A DNA stretch of 43,945 nt from Balneolales bacterium (lineage in GTDB: Bacteria > Bacteroidota > Rhodothermia > Balneolales > Natronogracilivirgulaceae), in NCBI GenBank assembly GCA_007128425.1, contig SKXL01000179.1, forward strand, positions 1-43,945, in the 5' to 3' direction. The notes under the pieces were generated by a model. The model saw only the letters and a program-made list of their open reading frames with translations. It searched no databases and was not told where the DNA came from. A program made the translations under genes and the position numbers. This document shows, one piece after another, positions 8,465-15,758 of this stretch. The stretch's first letter is position 1. Each line of letters begins with the position of its first letter.

Positions 8465-10989
8465 CTCTTCCTGTAATAATTTACCAGCATAAATGCACCG
8501 ATGAGCAGGATAATAATATTAAAAATCCAGGACAGCCTGCTTCCAAGAATGTGTGACCTCGGGTCAAATCGCAATATAAGCTCGTGTTCCCCGGCAGGAA
8601 TCTCAAAACCGCGTAAAATGTAATTGGTTCGATGGATATCTATCGGCTCATTGTTTAGTGTGGCCTGCCAGCCGGCGGGATAATAAATCTCACTCAACAC
8701 AAGAAAAGAGGAAGCGTCAGTTTCAACTGAAATTCTTATTTCGCGCGGGCCGTATTCGGTTACTTCAGTGATTCGGTTATCGGTAGGAGCTATAACCGGT
8801 ATCCGGTCGACCTCCTGCAGGATTGCTGTAGTGGCTGCCTCGAACCGGTTCAATTCATCTATCGCATCATGGGCAGTACCCGCAACGATCAGGGAATCGA
8901 CAAACCAGGTTTTTGGCAAGACCTGCCGGTTCTCCATTACCACTCCACCGTTACCCTGGTAGACTACATCCCAGCCAGGCAGATTAAGGGGTGCTTGATA
9001 AGTCAGAAAACGGGTGTTGAGCATATTGAGAACCTCGTTATTGAGGCCGGATGGACCGTTATATAGGGCATGATCGATAACATCCTGATAATTACTCAAT
9101 TTGGCACCTGCGTAACCACCTATTGAGGGATAGACAAACGCTGCCGGCACAGCATTGTTAAAAGGGTTATCACCAAGCGGGAAGGATCGCCAGGACCAGA
9201 CCTGTCCGTCTCTTTTTTGTTCCTCAATATAGCGGTCGATGGAGCGGATCTGGGCAGCTAAAACTTCATTTGGGGATTGATCTGCATGAATCAGTCCGCT
9301 TTTATCAACATAGCGATTACCGATCTGAACAAGATCGATCGAAGCAAGGAGTACAAGTCCGGCCAGTGCATAATTGGCAGGAATTTTTCTTAGTGCGGCA
9401 CCGGCCAACAAACCACTCCCAAGAAGGATAAAAATCAGAAAGCGCCGACTGTCGGATGTTGCTCTTTCCATACGTTCCGGTCGTAACTGCCCTTCAATAT
9501 AACGCCTTGCAAATTGCTGTACCTGCGGATCATCCACCCGCATGTTCTGTTGACTGGCAATCTGCTGGGCCAGCAATTCGTGTTCACCCTCTTTCTCAAA
9601 GCTCAGAAGTGATCCCGTGAAGACAATGAAAAAGAGCGCGAAGGCCAGGGCGATTCCGCCGGGCAGATAGAGTGCACGAAGCGAGAGTGTTCCGTCTTTC
9701 CAGCTGTCATAGAGCCATTTCATACCCATGGATGCAACGACAGCACAGGAAAAAACGGTAACGATAAGCCACATCTCCGGAGTCCGGAATTTGTTAAAAA
9801 GCGGCATGTATTGAAAAAACAGAATGTTGAAACTGTACAGGTGTTTTCCAAGAGAAAAGAGCAATGCAAGGACACCGGAACCCACAAAAACATATTTCAG
9901 CCGGCCAGGTGCACGGAAAAGGCCAACGAGAAGCATCAGGAAGACGATTGCTCCAAGGTAATGGGGCCCGCTGGTAAAAGTTTTTGGTCCCCAATAGGTT
10001 CCATCGGCCGATGAACCACCGAAACTGTCAGGGATGATCAGGGTGAGCAGTTCGGCTCGTCCCTGTGACCAAGCGAAAGCATAATCGACATCGAGGCCAC
10101 CGCCGGTTTCTTCTTCCTGTAATTCCGATCCACCGCGTATGCTGAAAGGTGTGTATTCATACATACTCCAATAAGGCTGGGTATTGGCGGCCAGAGCCAG
10201 CAGACCGGCCAGGATCATGAGTGCAGCGCGTCGTGACCAGCCGGTTAAAGTTTGATTGCGATAAGCCGTAACTCCGTCATAAACAAACCAGATTGCAAGC
10301 ACGTAAAGGAAATAATAAAGAACCTGGATATGTTCGGCACGGAGCGTGAAATTGAGAGCAATGGCAAAAAGAAAGAGACCGGCCAGGCGTTGTTGGCTGC
10401 GGGAAAGCATCCAGTAGCCTGACATTACCCATGGAATGTAAGAATAGGCGATCAATTTGGAGTTATGGCCTGCACCCACGATGATAGGGATATAGGTGGT
10501 CAGGCATATCGCCAGTGCGGCCAGAGCGGCCGGTAGTGGCCGGTAACCCATCAACCAGAATAAAAAATAGACTCCTCCGATACATATGGTAAGTGGAATG
10601 GCGGGTATAAACATGGTGGAAAATGTCCGGCGGATCAGGGTGTCAATATGAGTAAAGGTCTTGTTTCCGTATACCGTATAAGAGGGCATCCCGCTAAAGA
10701 TATGGGTGGCCCAGAGTGCGTCTTCTCCGGTTTCCTCCTGGTATTCGATGACGGACTGGGCGGTGGCGCGGAACTGCTGGATGTCATGGGCGAAGAATTG
10801 CTGTCCGCTGAAGTAGACTTCGCTGAAGATGAATGAGGGGACCATCAGCAGGAAGACCAGTACGATCAGATGGCGGTATTTCAGAGGAATCTGCTCCCAT
10901 AAATCAGGTATGGATGGTGCGGATGCTGATCTTTTCCGTGTCTTGCGGGATGTTTTTTTTGAGGAGGTTTCTCGCCGATTTTTAGCCAT
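8461..10989 (-). CDS. YfhO family membrane protein (GT-C-like)
   Basis: An 842-residue protein. A basic, Ser/Lys/Arg-rich cytoplasmic N-terminus of about 30 residues is followed by a dozen or so membrane segments and a large C-terminal extracytoplasmic domain (about residues 520-810), ending with one more membrane helix. Segment patterns such as FAHDIQQFRA, ATHIFSGMPSY, GAGHNSKLIAYSYIPW and the C-terminal SEIYYPAGWQATLNNEPI are hallmarks of YfhO proteins, which are GT-C-fold enzymes implicated in glycosylating lipoteichoic acid or other envelope polymers. Here it leads the operon and probably adds sugars outside the membrane. Its ATG overlaps the end of a truncated gatC copy by 8 bases, so translation may be coupled to that remnant. 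Confidence 0.9.
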   Translation of the reverse strand: MAKNRRETSSKKTSRKTRKRSASAPSIPDLWEQIPLKYRHLIVLVFLLMVPSFIFSEVYFSGQQFFAHDIQQFRATAQSVIEYQEETGEDALWATHIFSGMPSYTVYGNKTFTHIDTLIRRTFSTMFIPAIPLTICIGGVYFLFWLMGYRPLPAALAALAICLTTYIPIIVGAGHNSKLIAYSYIPWVMSGYWMLSRSQQRLAGLFLFAIALNFTLRAEHIQVLYYFLYVLAIWFVYDGVTAYRNQTLTGWSRRAALMILAGLLALAANTQPYWSMYEYTPFSIRGGSELQEEETGGGLDVDYAFAWSQGRAELLTLIIPDSFGGSSADGTYWGPKTFTSGPHYLGAIVFLMLLVGLFRAPGRLKYVFVGSGVLALLFSLGKHLYSFNILFFQYMPLFNKFRTPEMWLIVTVFSCAVVASMGMKWLYDSWKDGTLSLRALYLPGGIALAFALFFIVFTGSLLSFEKEGEHELLAQQIASQQNMRVDDPQVQQFARRYIEGQLRPERMERATSDSRRFLIFILLGSGLLAGAALRKIPANYALAGLVLLASIDLVQIGNRYVDKSGLIHADQSPNEVLAAQIRSIDRYIEEQKRDGQVWSWRSFPLGDNPFNNAVPAAFVYPSIGGYAGAKLSNYQDVIDHALYNGPSGLNNEVLNMLNTRFLTYQAPLNLPGWDVVYQGNGGVVMENRQVLPKTWFVDSLIVAGTAHDAIDELNRFEAATTAILQEVDRIPVIAPTDNRITEVTEYGPREIRISVETDASSFLVLSEIYYPAGWQATLNNEPIDIHRTNYILRGFEIPAGEHELILRFDPRSHILGSRLSWIFNIIILLIGAFMLVNYYRKR

Positions 10990-11182
10990 AGACGGATGAA
11001 TGCGTTATTGGATGAAACGGGTAAGGAAGCAGGGGCACACTGGGGGTATTGGCCTGGACGAGCAGTTCCATGTATTCCAGTATGTCATTCATATCTTTGA
11101 CGAGGTATTCTTTTTCCTCATCGGTCAGCTGAAGGCGCGCCAGATTAGCCATGCAGGTTACATCGTCACGGGTTACCGACAT
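10982..11182 (-). pseudogene. Truncated second copy of gatC, now a leader ORF overlapping yfhO
   Basis: A 66-codon frame whose first 49 or so residues match the intact GatC at 11683-11970 closely (shared LARLQL and KDMNDILEYMELL). After the SVP-L position the similarity stops and 14 unrelated residues follow to a TAA inside the yfhO start region (the last 8 bases overlap). The C-terminal half of GatC, which wraps around the GatA subunit, is missing, so it is unlikely to work in the amidotransferase. The nucleotide match over 11041-11182 versus 11829-11970 is 131 of 142 by hand count. It could still be translated and serve only to couple expression of yfhO. Confidence 0.85.
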
Positions 11183-11287
11183 AGTAAAATGGATAAATTG
11201 ATATGAATGTACGAATGGACAGCATTTTGGTAATTTACAAAATGTGTAATCAAAGTGTTATCAAAGGCTGGTCTATTTGCAGCCGGA
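11028..11287. repeat. Direct repeat copy 1 (5' half of gatC plus upstream region)
   Basis: Aligns base for base with 11816-12076, offset 788-789 bp. It contains the first half of the truncated gatC and about 105 bp of upstream DNA, including a well-conserved block with AATTTACAAAATGTGTAATC. The upstream block is conserved in both copies, so it probably carries the gatC promoter or leader. The repeat breaks off inside gatC on one side and inside the methyltransferase remnant on the other. Confidence 0.9.
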
Positions 11288-11584
11288 GGCAAACGGTGGT
11301 AGTATAGCGGATATCGGATGCATGATCGAGGTAATTTTTCCCAGATATACCAGCGAGGTGTGAACAAACGTAGAATCGGCCGGATACCCGGCACGTTTTT
11401 CAGGTTCCCTGTCCAGATCAATATCGGTGTTCAGAACCTTAAATCCCTCGTTTCTTAAAATCTCGGAGAACCGATTCTCAGCGCCAAGATCCAGGATGGT
11501 CTGGTCTTTCCGGATGCGGCCGTTCATGAAATCGAGCGTAAGGCTGTACCGTCGTTTGTGTGGATCGAAAGGGATGATCGGCAT
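11273..11584 (-). pseudogene. Truncated class I SAM methyltransferase remnant
   Basis: A 103-codon frame whose first 55 or so residues look like the N-terminus of a small SAM-dependent methyltransferase: RYSLTLDFMNGRI, then DQTILDLGAENRFSEILR (SAM motif I region) and VLNTDIDLD (the acidic strand-2 end). After about residue 60 the family pattern is lost, and the frame ends inside the upstream part of direct repeat copy 1 (from about 11287 downward). The catalytic C-terminal half is absent, so this is a broken gene created by the duplication junction. Its ATG overlaps the stop of the preceding short fragment (TGATG), which shows that the two were once neighbouring coupled genes. Confidence 0.72.
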
Positions 11585-11673
11585 CAGGAGTCAGGGATTT
11601 CAGCAGCAAGTTCGTGTAATGGTTTCCATTGAAAACGTGTTTTGACTTTTGTTCCTTTCGGAGCCAGTACCAC
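11584..11673 (-). pseudogene. 29-codon C-terminal gene fragment between gatC and the methyltransferase remnant
   Basis: An open frame from GTG at 11673 to TGA at 11584, lying in the same reading frame as the intact gatC and beginning three codons after its stop. It encodes a short basic and amphipathic tail (APKGTKVKTRFQWKPLHEL is part of it). The TGATG overlap with the methyltransferase ATG suggests that it is the natural 3' end of a lost gene. I do not recognise the parent family. It could also be a real small ORF starting at the GTG, but it has no clear ribosome site. Confidence 0.45.
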
Positions 11674-11682
11674 GCCATGGTA

Positions 11683-11970
11683 TCAGTCAATCACCCTTGG
11701 AACACGGAAATAGTCGGCATCGGCATCAGGTGCATTTTTCAGGGCCTGTTCGTGGTCCAGAGGAGCCAGGGCCTTGTCGGGCCGGTAGCCGGCTTCGGTA
11801 TCGGCGACATGTTCCAGCGGAGGCACACTGGAAGTATCGACCTGGCCGAGCAGTTCCATATATTCCAGTATGTCATTCATATCTTTGACGAGGGATTCTT
11901 TCTCCTCATCGGCCAGCTGAAGGCGCGCCAGATTGGCCATGTAGGTTACATCGTCACGGGTTACCGACAT
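11683..11970 (-). CDS. gatC: Asp-tRNA(Asn)/Glu-tRNA(Gln) amidotransferase subunit C
   Basis: A 95-residue full-length GatC, the small subunit that stabilises GatA in the GatCAB complex. GatCAB converts misacylated Glu-tRNA(Gln) or Asp-tRNA(Asn) in the cytoplasm. Recognisable marks are MSVTRDDVTYMANLARLQL at the start, NDILEYMELLGQVDTS in the middle, and the near-universal tail NAPDADADYFRVPRVID with HV-D before it. The first ATG is supported by family length. It reads away from ptsH, with about 209 bp of shared upstream DNA. Its 5' half and upstream region are duplicated 788 bp downstream, where the copy is truncated. Confidence 0.95.
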   Translation of the reverse strand: MSVTRDDVTYMANLARLQLADEEKESLVKDMNDILEYMELLGQVDTSSVPPLEHVADTEAGYRPDKALAPLDHEQALKNAPDADADYFRVPRVID

Positions 11971-12076
11971 AATAAAATTGGATTAAATGGATTGATCATG
12001 CAATTGGACAGCATTGCCGCAATTTACAAAATGTGTAATCAAAGTGTTAGTAAAGGCTGGTCCATTTGAAGCCGGG
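11816..12076. repeat. Direct repeat copy 2 (5' half of intact gatC plus upstream region)
   Basis: Partner of the repeat at 11028-11287. It spans the start-proximal half of the intact gatC and about 105 bp of the gatC-ptsH intergenic region. Synonymous and non-synonymous differences have accumulated (11 of 142 in the aligned coding part), so the duplication is not brand new. Confidence 0.9.
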
Positions 12077-12179
12077 GAATAATTTGTCGCAAAAAACAGA
12101 ATACAGAAAACATGGCGGATGATTATATTTCCCGTGATTCTACTATGAAATTTGCTGATGATATATGTAGATTGCGCGC

Positions 12180-12452
12180 ATGTTAAAGAAGAAAGTCAAA
12201 GTACAGAATTCGGCCGGGATTCATGCACGACCGGCATCACTCATTGTCAAAGAAGCCACCCGTTTTAAAGCGGAGTTCCACATCCATATGTATGGCTACC
12301 GGATCAACGGAAAGAGTATACTGGGTTTGCTGACCCTTGCTGCAGAACAGGGTGCGGAGCTGGAGCTGGAGTGGAATGGTCCGGATGAGGAGGAGGCAAT
12401 GGATCGTATCGTTGCACTTTTTAACAATGGGTTCAAGTTGAATGAAGACTGA
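12180..12452 (+). CDS. ptsH: Phosphocarrier protein HPr
   Basis: A 90-residue HPr. GIHARPAS contains the active-site His15 that receives phosphate from Enzyme I, and NGKSILGLL places a Ser at position 46, the residue phosphorylated by HPr kinase in organisms that have it. Length and fold order fit the family exactly. Enzyme I follows 28 bp downstream, so the pair forms one operon. No sugar-specific EII gene is near, as in FCB bacteria where the PTS is often regulatory rather than a sugar importer. It is transcribed divergently from gatC. No strong Shine-Dalgarno sequence precedes the ATG. Confidence 0.95.
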   Translation: MLKKKVKVQNSAGIHARPASLIVKEATRFKAEFHIHMYGYRINGKSILGLLTLAAEQGAELELEWNGPDEEEAMDRIVALFNNGFKLNED

Positions 12453-12480
12453 ACAAATGCAACCAGAAGCAGGTTAGCTT

Positions 12481-14259
12481 ATGCCAGAAGAACAAACCAA
12501 TACTTCGAATATAACGTTGAAGGGTACTACTGCGGTCACCGGATTGGTCATGGGTGTGGCACGGGTGTATTCCAGGGGCAATATAAATATCAATCCCGAC
12601 CCTGTTGATGAAGCACGCCTTCCGGAAGAAAAGACAAAATTTGAGCAGGCACGCAAGGCGGTTGGTGCAACCATGGAACGTCTCTCTGATTTCGCACATT
12701 CCCGCAATGACTCTGATACCCGTGATATACTGAATGCACAGCATGGCATTTTAAATGATCCGGAACTGGAAATCATGGTTCACCAGGCGATCGATGAACG
12801 GAGTGTCCGTGCCGAAAAGGCAATCTACGATGCATTTCAGCATTATATTGATCTGATCAAGGCTTCTGAAAAGTCGTTTTTAATGTCCAGGCTGTCAGAT
12901 TTGCGGGATGTGCGCGACAGATTGATAAATAATGTTCAACAGCTGGGGATGATTGCGAGTTTTGGAAAAAATGCTGTAATGGTGGCCGAGGATGTTTCTC
13001 CTATCGAGGTGATCACGTTTGCCAGAAATGGGGTCAAGGGGATTGTCTGTACTTCCGGCGGACTCACATCGCATGCCTCGATTATAGCCAATGCTATGGG
13101 TATCCCGATGATTATTGATGCAAAATCGGCTATGCGCACGTTACGCGACGGCGATACGATTATTCTGGATGGATACGGAAACGTAGTGATTGCGTGTCCG
13201 GATGAAGAAATGACCAGTTCTTATACCAGAATGATCAAAAAGTACAAGGAGGAGGAAAAACGGCTTCGCCACGTAATTGACAAGCCGTCTGAAACGGCTT
13301 GCGGTACGAGGATACTGCTTCAGGCCAATATCGATTTCGAAGAGGAGGTGCTCAATATTGAAAAATACCGGGCCGAGGGTATCGGTTTGCTTCGAACCGA
13401 TACGCTGCTTATGAACTCGGGTCCGCTTACCATGGACAGAAAGCGGCAGGAGGAGTTTTGCCAGACAGCTTTTTCGGGAAGCGGATCGTCGCAGGTGACG
13501 ATTCGTCTGCTTGATGTCGGTGGAGACAAGCTGCTGAACATCAAAGCCAAAGAATCCAACCCGTTTCTCGGCTGGCGCGGTGTGCGCATATTACTGGATC
13601 GAAGGGAGCTGTTGTTGAGTCAGTTGGAAGCCATATGCCGGGTTGCGGGTCGCTATCCTGGTCGCACCCGTATTCTCGTACCCATGGTTTCCAATCTTGA
13701 GGAGTTTCTGGAGGTGAAACGAGAGCTTGCCGGGATGCAGAAAAACCTTCAGAAAAAAGGTGTTCCGGTGGATCCGAATATAGTGCTGGGCATTATGGTC
13801 GAAGTGCCTAGCGTTGCCCTGCAGATTCGACTGTATGCCGAGCATGTTGATTTTCTGAGCATTGGTACAAATGACCTCACCCAATACACCCTCGCTGTAG
13901 ACCGGGGTAACAGTTTGATTGCATCCCTTTATCAACCGATGCATCCGGCTGTGCTCACATTTATCGCGATGACGGTAAATGCGGGTGCGGAATTTCATGT
14001 CCCGGTCGCTGTTTGTGGCGAGCTCGCTTCCGAGCCATTTGCCGCCCTTGTTCTTGCCGGTTTAGGGGTCCGTGAGCTGAGCATGACACCCAGGCTGATT
14101 CCCAAAGTGAAACAGGCCTTGCGCCTGTATCATATTCCGGAAATGAAAAAATTGTCTGATGCCGCTATGAACTGTTTGACCACCGATGAACTGAAAAGAA
14201 TAAAGTCGGACTGGCTGGCCGGTTATAAGGAAAAACTTAAAAAACAGCAGGCGGATTAA
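12481..14259 (+). CDS. ptsI: Phosphoenolpyruvate-protein phosphotransferase (Enzyme I)
   Basis: A 592-residue Enzyme I, which takes phosphate from phosphoenolpyruvate and passes it to HPr. The phosphohistidine loop GGLTSHASIIANAMG puts the active-site His at 198. The PEP-binding barrel follows, with LLDVGGDK (about 344-351), NPFLGWRGVRI (360-370), the EVPS metal-site segment (441-444), IGTNDLTQY (461-469) and the acid catalyst Cys512 in VCGE. The length is slightly above the usual 570-580. One small oddity is RTDTLLM at 305-311, where most family members have RTEFLxM. A weak hairpin with nine T follows the stop. The PTS has no EII partner within the window. Confidence 0.95.
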   Translation: MPEEQTNTSNITLKGTTAVTGLVMGVARVYSRGNININPDPVDEARLPEEKTKFEQARKAVGATMERLSDFAHSRNDSDTRDILNAQHGILNDPELEIMVHQAIDERSVRAEKAIYDAFQHYIDLIKASEKSFLMSRLSDLRDVRDRLINNVQQLGMIASFGKNAVMVAEDVSPIEVITFARNGVKGIVCTSGGLTSHASIIANAMGIPMIIDAKSAMRTLRDGDTIILDGYGNVVIACPDEEMTSSYTRMIKKYKEEEKRLRHVIDKPSETACGTRILLQANIDFEEEVLNIEKYRAEGIGLLRTDTLLMNSGPLTMDRKRQEEFCQTAFSGSGSSQVTIRLLDVGGDKLLNIKAKESNPFLGWRGVRILLDRRELLLSQLEAICRVAGRYPGRTRILVPMVSNLEEFLEVKRELAGMQKNLQKKGVPVDPNIVLGIMVEVPSVALQIRLYAEHVDFLSIGTNDLTQYTLAVDRGNSLIASLYQPMHPAVLTFIAMTVNAGAEFHVPVAVCGELASEPFAALVLAGLGVRELSMTPRLIPKVKQALRLYHIPEMKKLSDAAMNCLTTDELKRIKSDWLAGYKEKLKKQQAD

Positions 14260-14263
14260 AAAA

Positions 14264-14289
14264 CTCTATAAAGTAGAGCGTTTTTTTTT
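14264..14289 (+). terminator. Probable rho-independent terminator after ptsI
   Basis: A short CTCTA/TAGAG stem with a 5-base loop (14264-14278), then two bases and nine T residues (14281-14289). The stem is only 5 bp, so strength is doubtful, but the place right after the ptsI stop is sensible. Confidence 0.55.
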
Positions 14290-14458
14290 GAATCTTATTG
14301 AGATAAAGACATAATTTGATTAAAATCTTTATAGAAAAAGCGCTTTCGAAATTACCATATTTATATTAATTTTACTTTTTAGCTAAAAATAATAATATTA
14401 AATACGATAGATTGTAAATAAATAAGGTATTTTCTATTTCGAGCAGAAAAAATAATGG

Positions 14459-14466
14459 TATATTTG
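14459..14466 (+). promoter_or_regulatory. Possible Bacteroidota-type -7 element upstream of the CBM48 gene
   Basis: TATATTTG fits the TAnnTTTG consensus of the -7 box described for Bacteroidota, 45 bp before the ATG of the CBM48 gene in an AT-rich 250-bp intergenic region. I find no convincing TTG at -33, so this is a weak call. Confidence 0.3.
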
Positions 14467-14510
14467 GTTTCGTGTTTTTTTAACCCATAACAGCTAAAAC
14501 CGCAGATGCC

Positions 14511-14810
14511 ATGATCGAAAAAAAATTCACCCCGAAACGCACGATCTGTAAAGTCACTTTCCGTGTACCAGAAGAGTGGGCCGAAAGAGAGGTCTCTGTT
14601 GTAGGCGACTTCAATGAATGGGATACCGAAGCGAACAAACTCGAACAAAAAAACGGCTCCTGGGAGATCACGCTTCGTCTGACTCCACAGACCGAATACC
14701 GTTTCCGATACCTGCTCGATGGTGAGCGCTGGGCAAATGATGATTCAGCCGACGGATACGCCACAAATCCCTACGGTACAGAGGATTCACTGCTCATTAT
14801 TGGTAGCTGA
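14511..14810 (+). CDS. Stand-alone glycogen-binding (CBM48/AMPK-type) protein
   Basis: A 99-residue single-domain protein with the isoamylase N-terminal/AMPK-beta glycogen-binding fold. It has VTFRVPEEWAEREVSVVGDFNEWD, shown here only through its key parts: VxVVGDFNxWD with the sugar-stacking Trp, then LRLTPQTEYRFRYLLDG and a second aromatic W in GERWANDD, and the usual DGYATNPYGTEDS end. It has no signal peptide and no catalytic domain, so it is likely a cytoplasmic glycogen- or starch-binding accessory protein. It lies alone between ptsI and birA, bounded on both sides by terminators. Its partner is unknown. Single-domain CBM48 proteins of this size are common in Bacteroidota-like genomes. 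Confidence 0.88.
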   Translation: MIEKKFTPKRTICKVTFRVPEEWAEREVSVVGDFNEWDTEANKLEQKNGSWEITLRLTPQTEYRFRYLLDGERWANDDSADGYATNPYGTEDSLLIIGS

Positions 14811-14903
14811 TCATAGCATCCGTTTCGGTTAACCAGCCTTTTTGCACAGCTGCTGTTGCTTATTGAAGAGAGTCGGCATATGCCATTGAATTTGTTTACA
14901 GAC

Positions 14904-14929
14904 AAGGCCTCAAAAATGGGGCCTTTTTT
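14904..14929 (+). terminator. Rho-independent terminator after the CBM48 gene
   Basis: AAGGCCTC (14904-14911) pairs with GGGGCCTT (14918-14925) with one G-T wobble across a 6-base A-rich loop, and a run of six T ends at 14929. Confidence 0.85.
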
Positions 14930-14966
14930 ATATATTGATAATTCAACAGAAACATAAGCTGCTGCA

Positions 14967-15758
14967 TTGTTTGACATTTCCTCATTTTACCGTCTTTTGA
15001 AGACCCGGTGGCTAGGCAGAAGATTCTGGTTTTTCCGATCCTTGGATTCCACGAACCGGTACCTTAACGATATACCGGATGCAAGACTATCTCACGGGCT
15101 GGTTTGCCTGGTAGATAATCAGGTAAAAGGCAAAGGGCAATTCGGTCGCACATGGATTACCAGCCCGGGAAAAAATCTTACGTTTTCCATTGTGCTCTTG
15201 CCGAAGAACAACGGCAGGCTTCAACTCATCTCACTGGCAGCCATGCTTGCGTTGAAAGAGACGCTTGATGTTACATTGTCGTGTGACAGTGTCATAAAAT
15301 GGCCCAATGATCTGCTCATATCCGGAAAAAAGGTGTCCGGACTGCTCACCGAATGTCGGTACAACGGAAAAAACCTGGATCGCATGCTTTTGGGGATGGG
15401 GGTAAATGTCAATCAAAAAACGTTTCCTGTCGAACTTGAGCAATCAGCGACATCACTCTGCTGTCATTCGGGCGGTCAATCGGTTGATCGGCCGTTGTTG
15501 CTGGCTGTGTTGCTCAACCGGTTGGAACCGATGCTCGATAAAGCCGAAACAGGGGATATCGGACTCGTCCGCGCAATCAACAGAAACATTGATGGCTACG
15601 GAAATTGGGTATCCCTGCATGTTGACGGACAAAGGATGGAGACTCCGGTGAAAATACTCGGTATCAATGAGCAGGGCTATCTGATGGTATTGACTGCTAA
15701 CGATGATGTTAAGACATTCACTCATGAACAGGTACGCATCGAAACACAATCTGGTTGA
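14967..15758 (+). CDS. birA: Biotin--[acetyl-CoA-carboxylase] ligase (monofunctional BirA)
   Basis: A 263-residue biotin protein ligase that attaches biotin to the carrier protein of acetyl-CoA carboxylase and related enzymes. It shows the catalytic-site elements SLDSTN, GKGQFGRTW (biotinyl-AMP loop), KWPNDLLISGKKVSGLLTE and GMGVNVNQ, then the small C-terminal SH3-like domain. It lacks the N-terminal helix-turn-helix of repressor-type BirA, so it is a group I enzyme without transcriptional role. There is no ATG near the start: a TTG at 14967 follows an in-frame stop at 14955-14957, so TTG initiation is the best reading. Its 3' end overlaps tilS by about 35-56 bases. Confidence 0.93.
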   Translation: MFDISSFYRLLKTRWLGRRFWFFRSLDSTNRYLNDIPDARLSHGLVCLVDNQVKGKGQFGRTWITSPGKNLTFSIVLLPKNNGRLQLISLAAMLALKETLDVTLSCDSVIKWPNDLLISGKKVSGLLTECRYNGKNLDRMLLGMGVNVNQKTFPVELEQSATSLCCHSGGQSVDRPLLLAVLLNRLEPMLDKAETGDIGLVRAINRNIDGYGNWVSLHVDGQRMETPVKILGINEQGYLMVLTANDDVKTFTHEQVRIETQSG

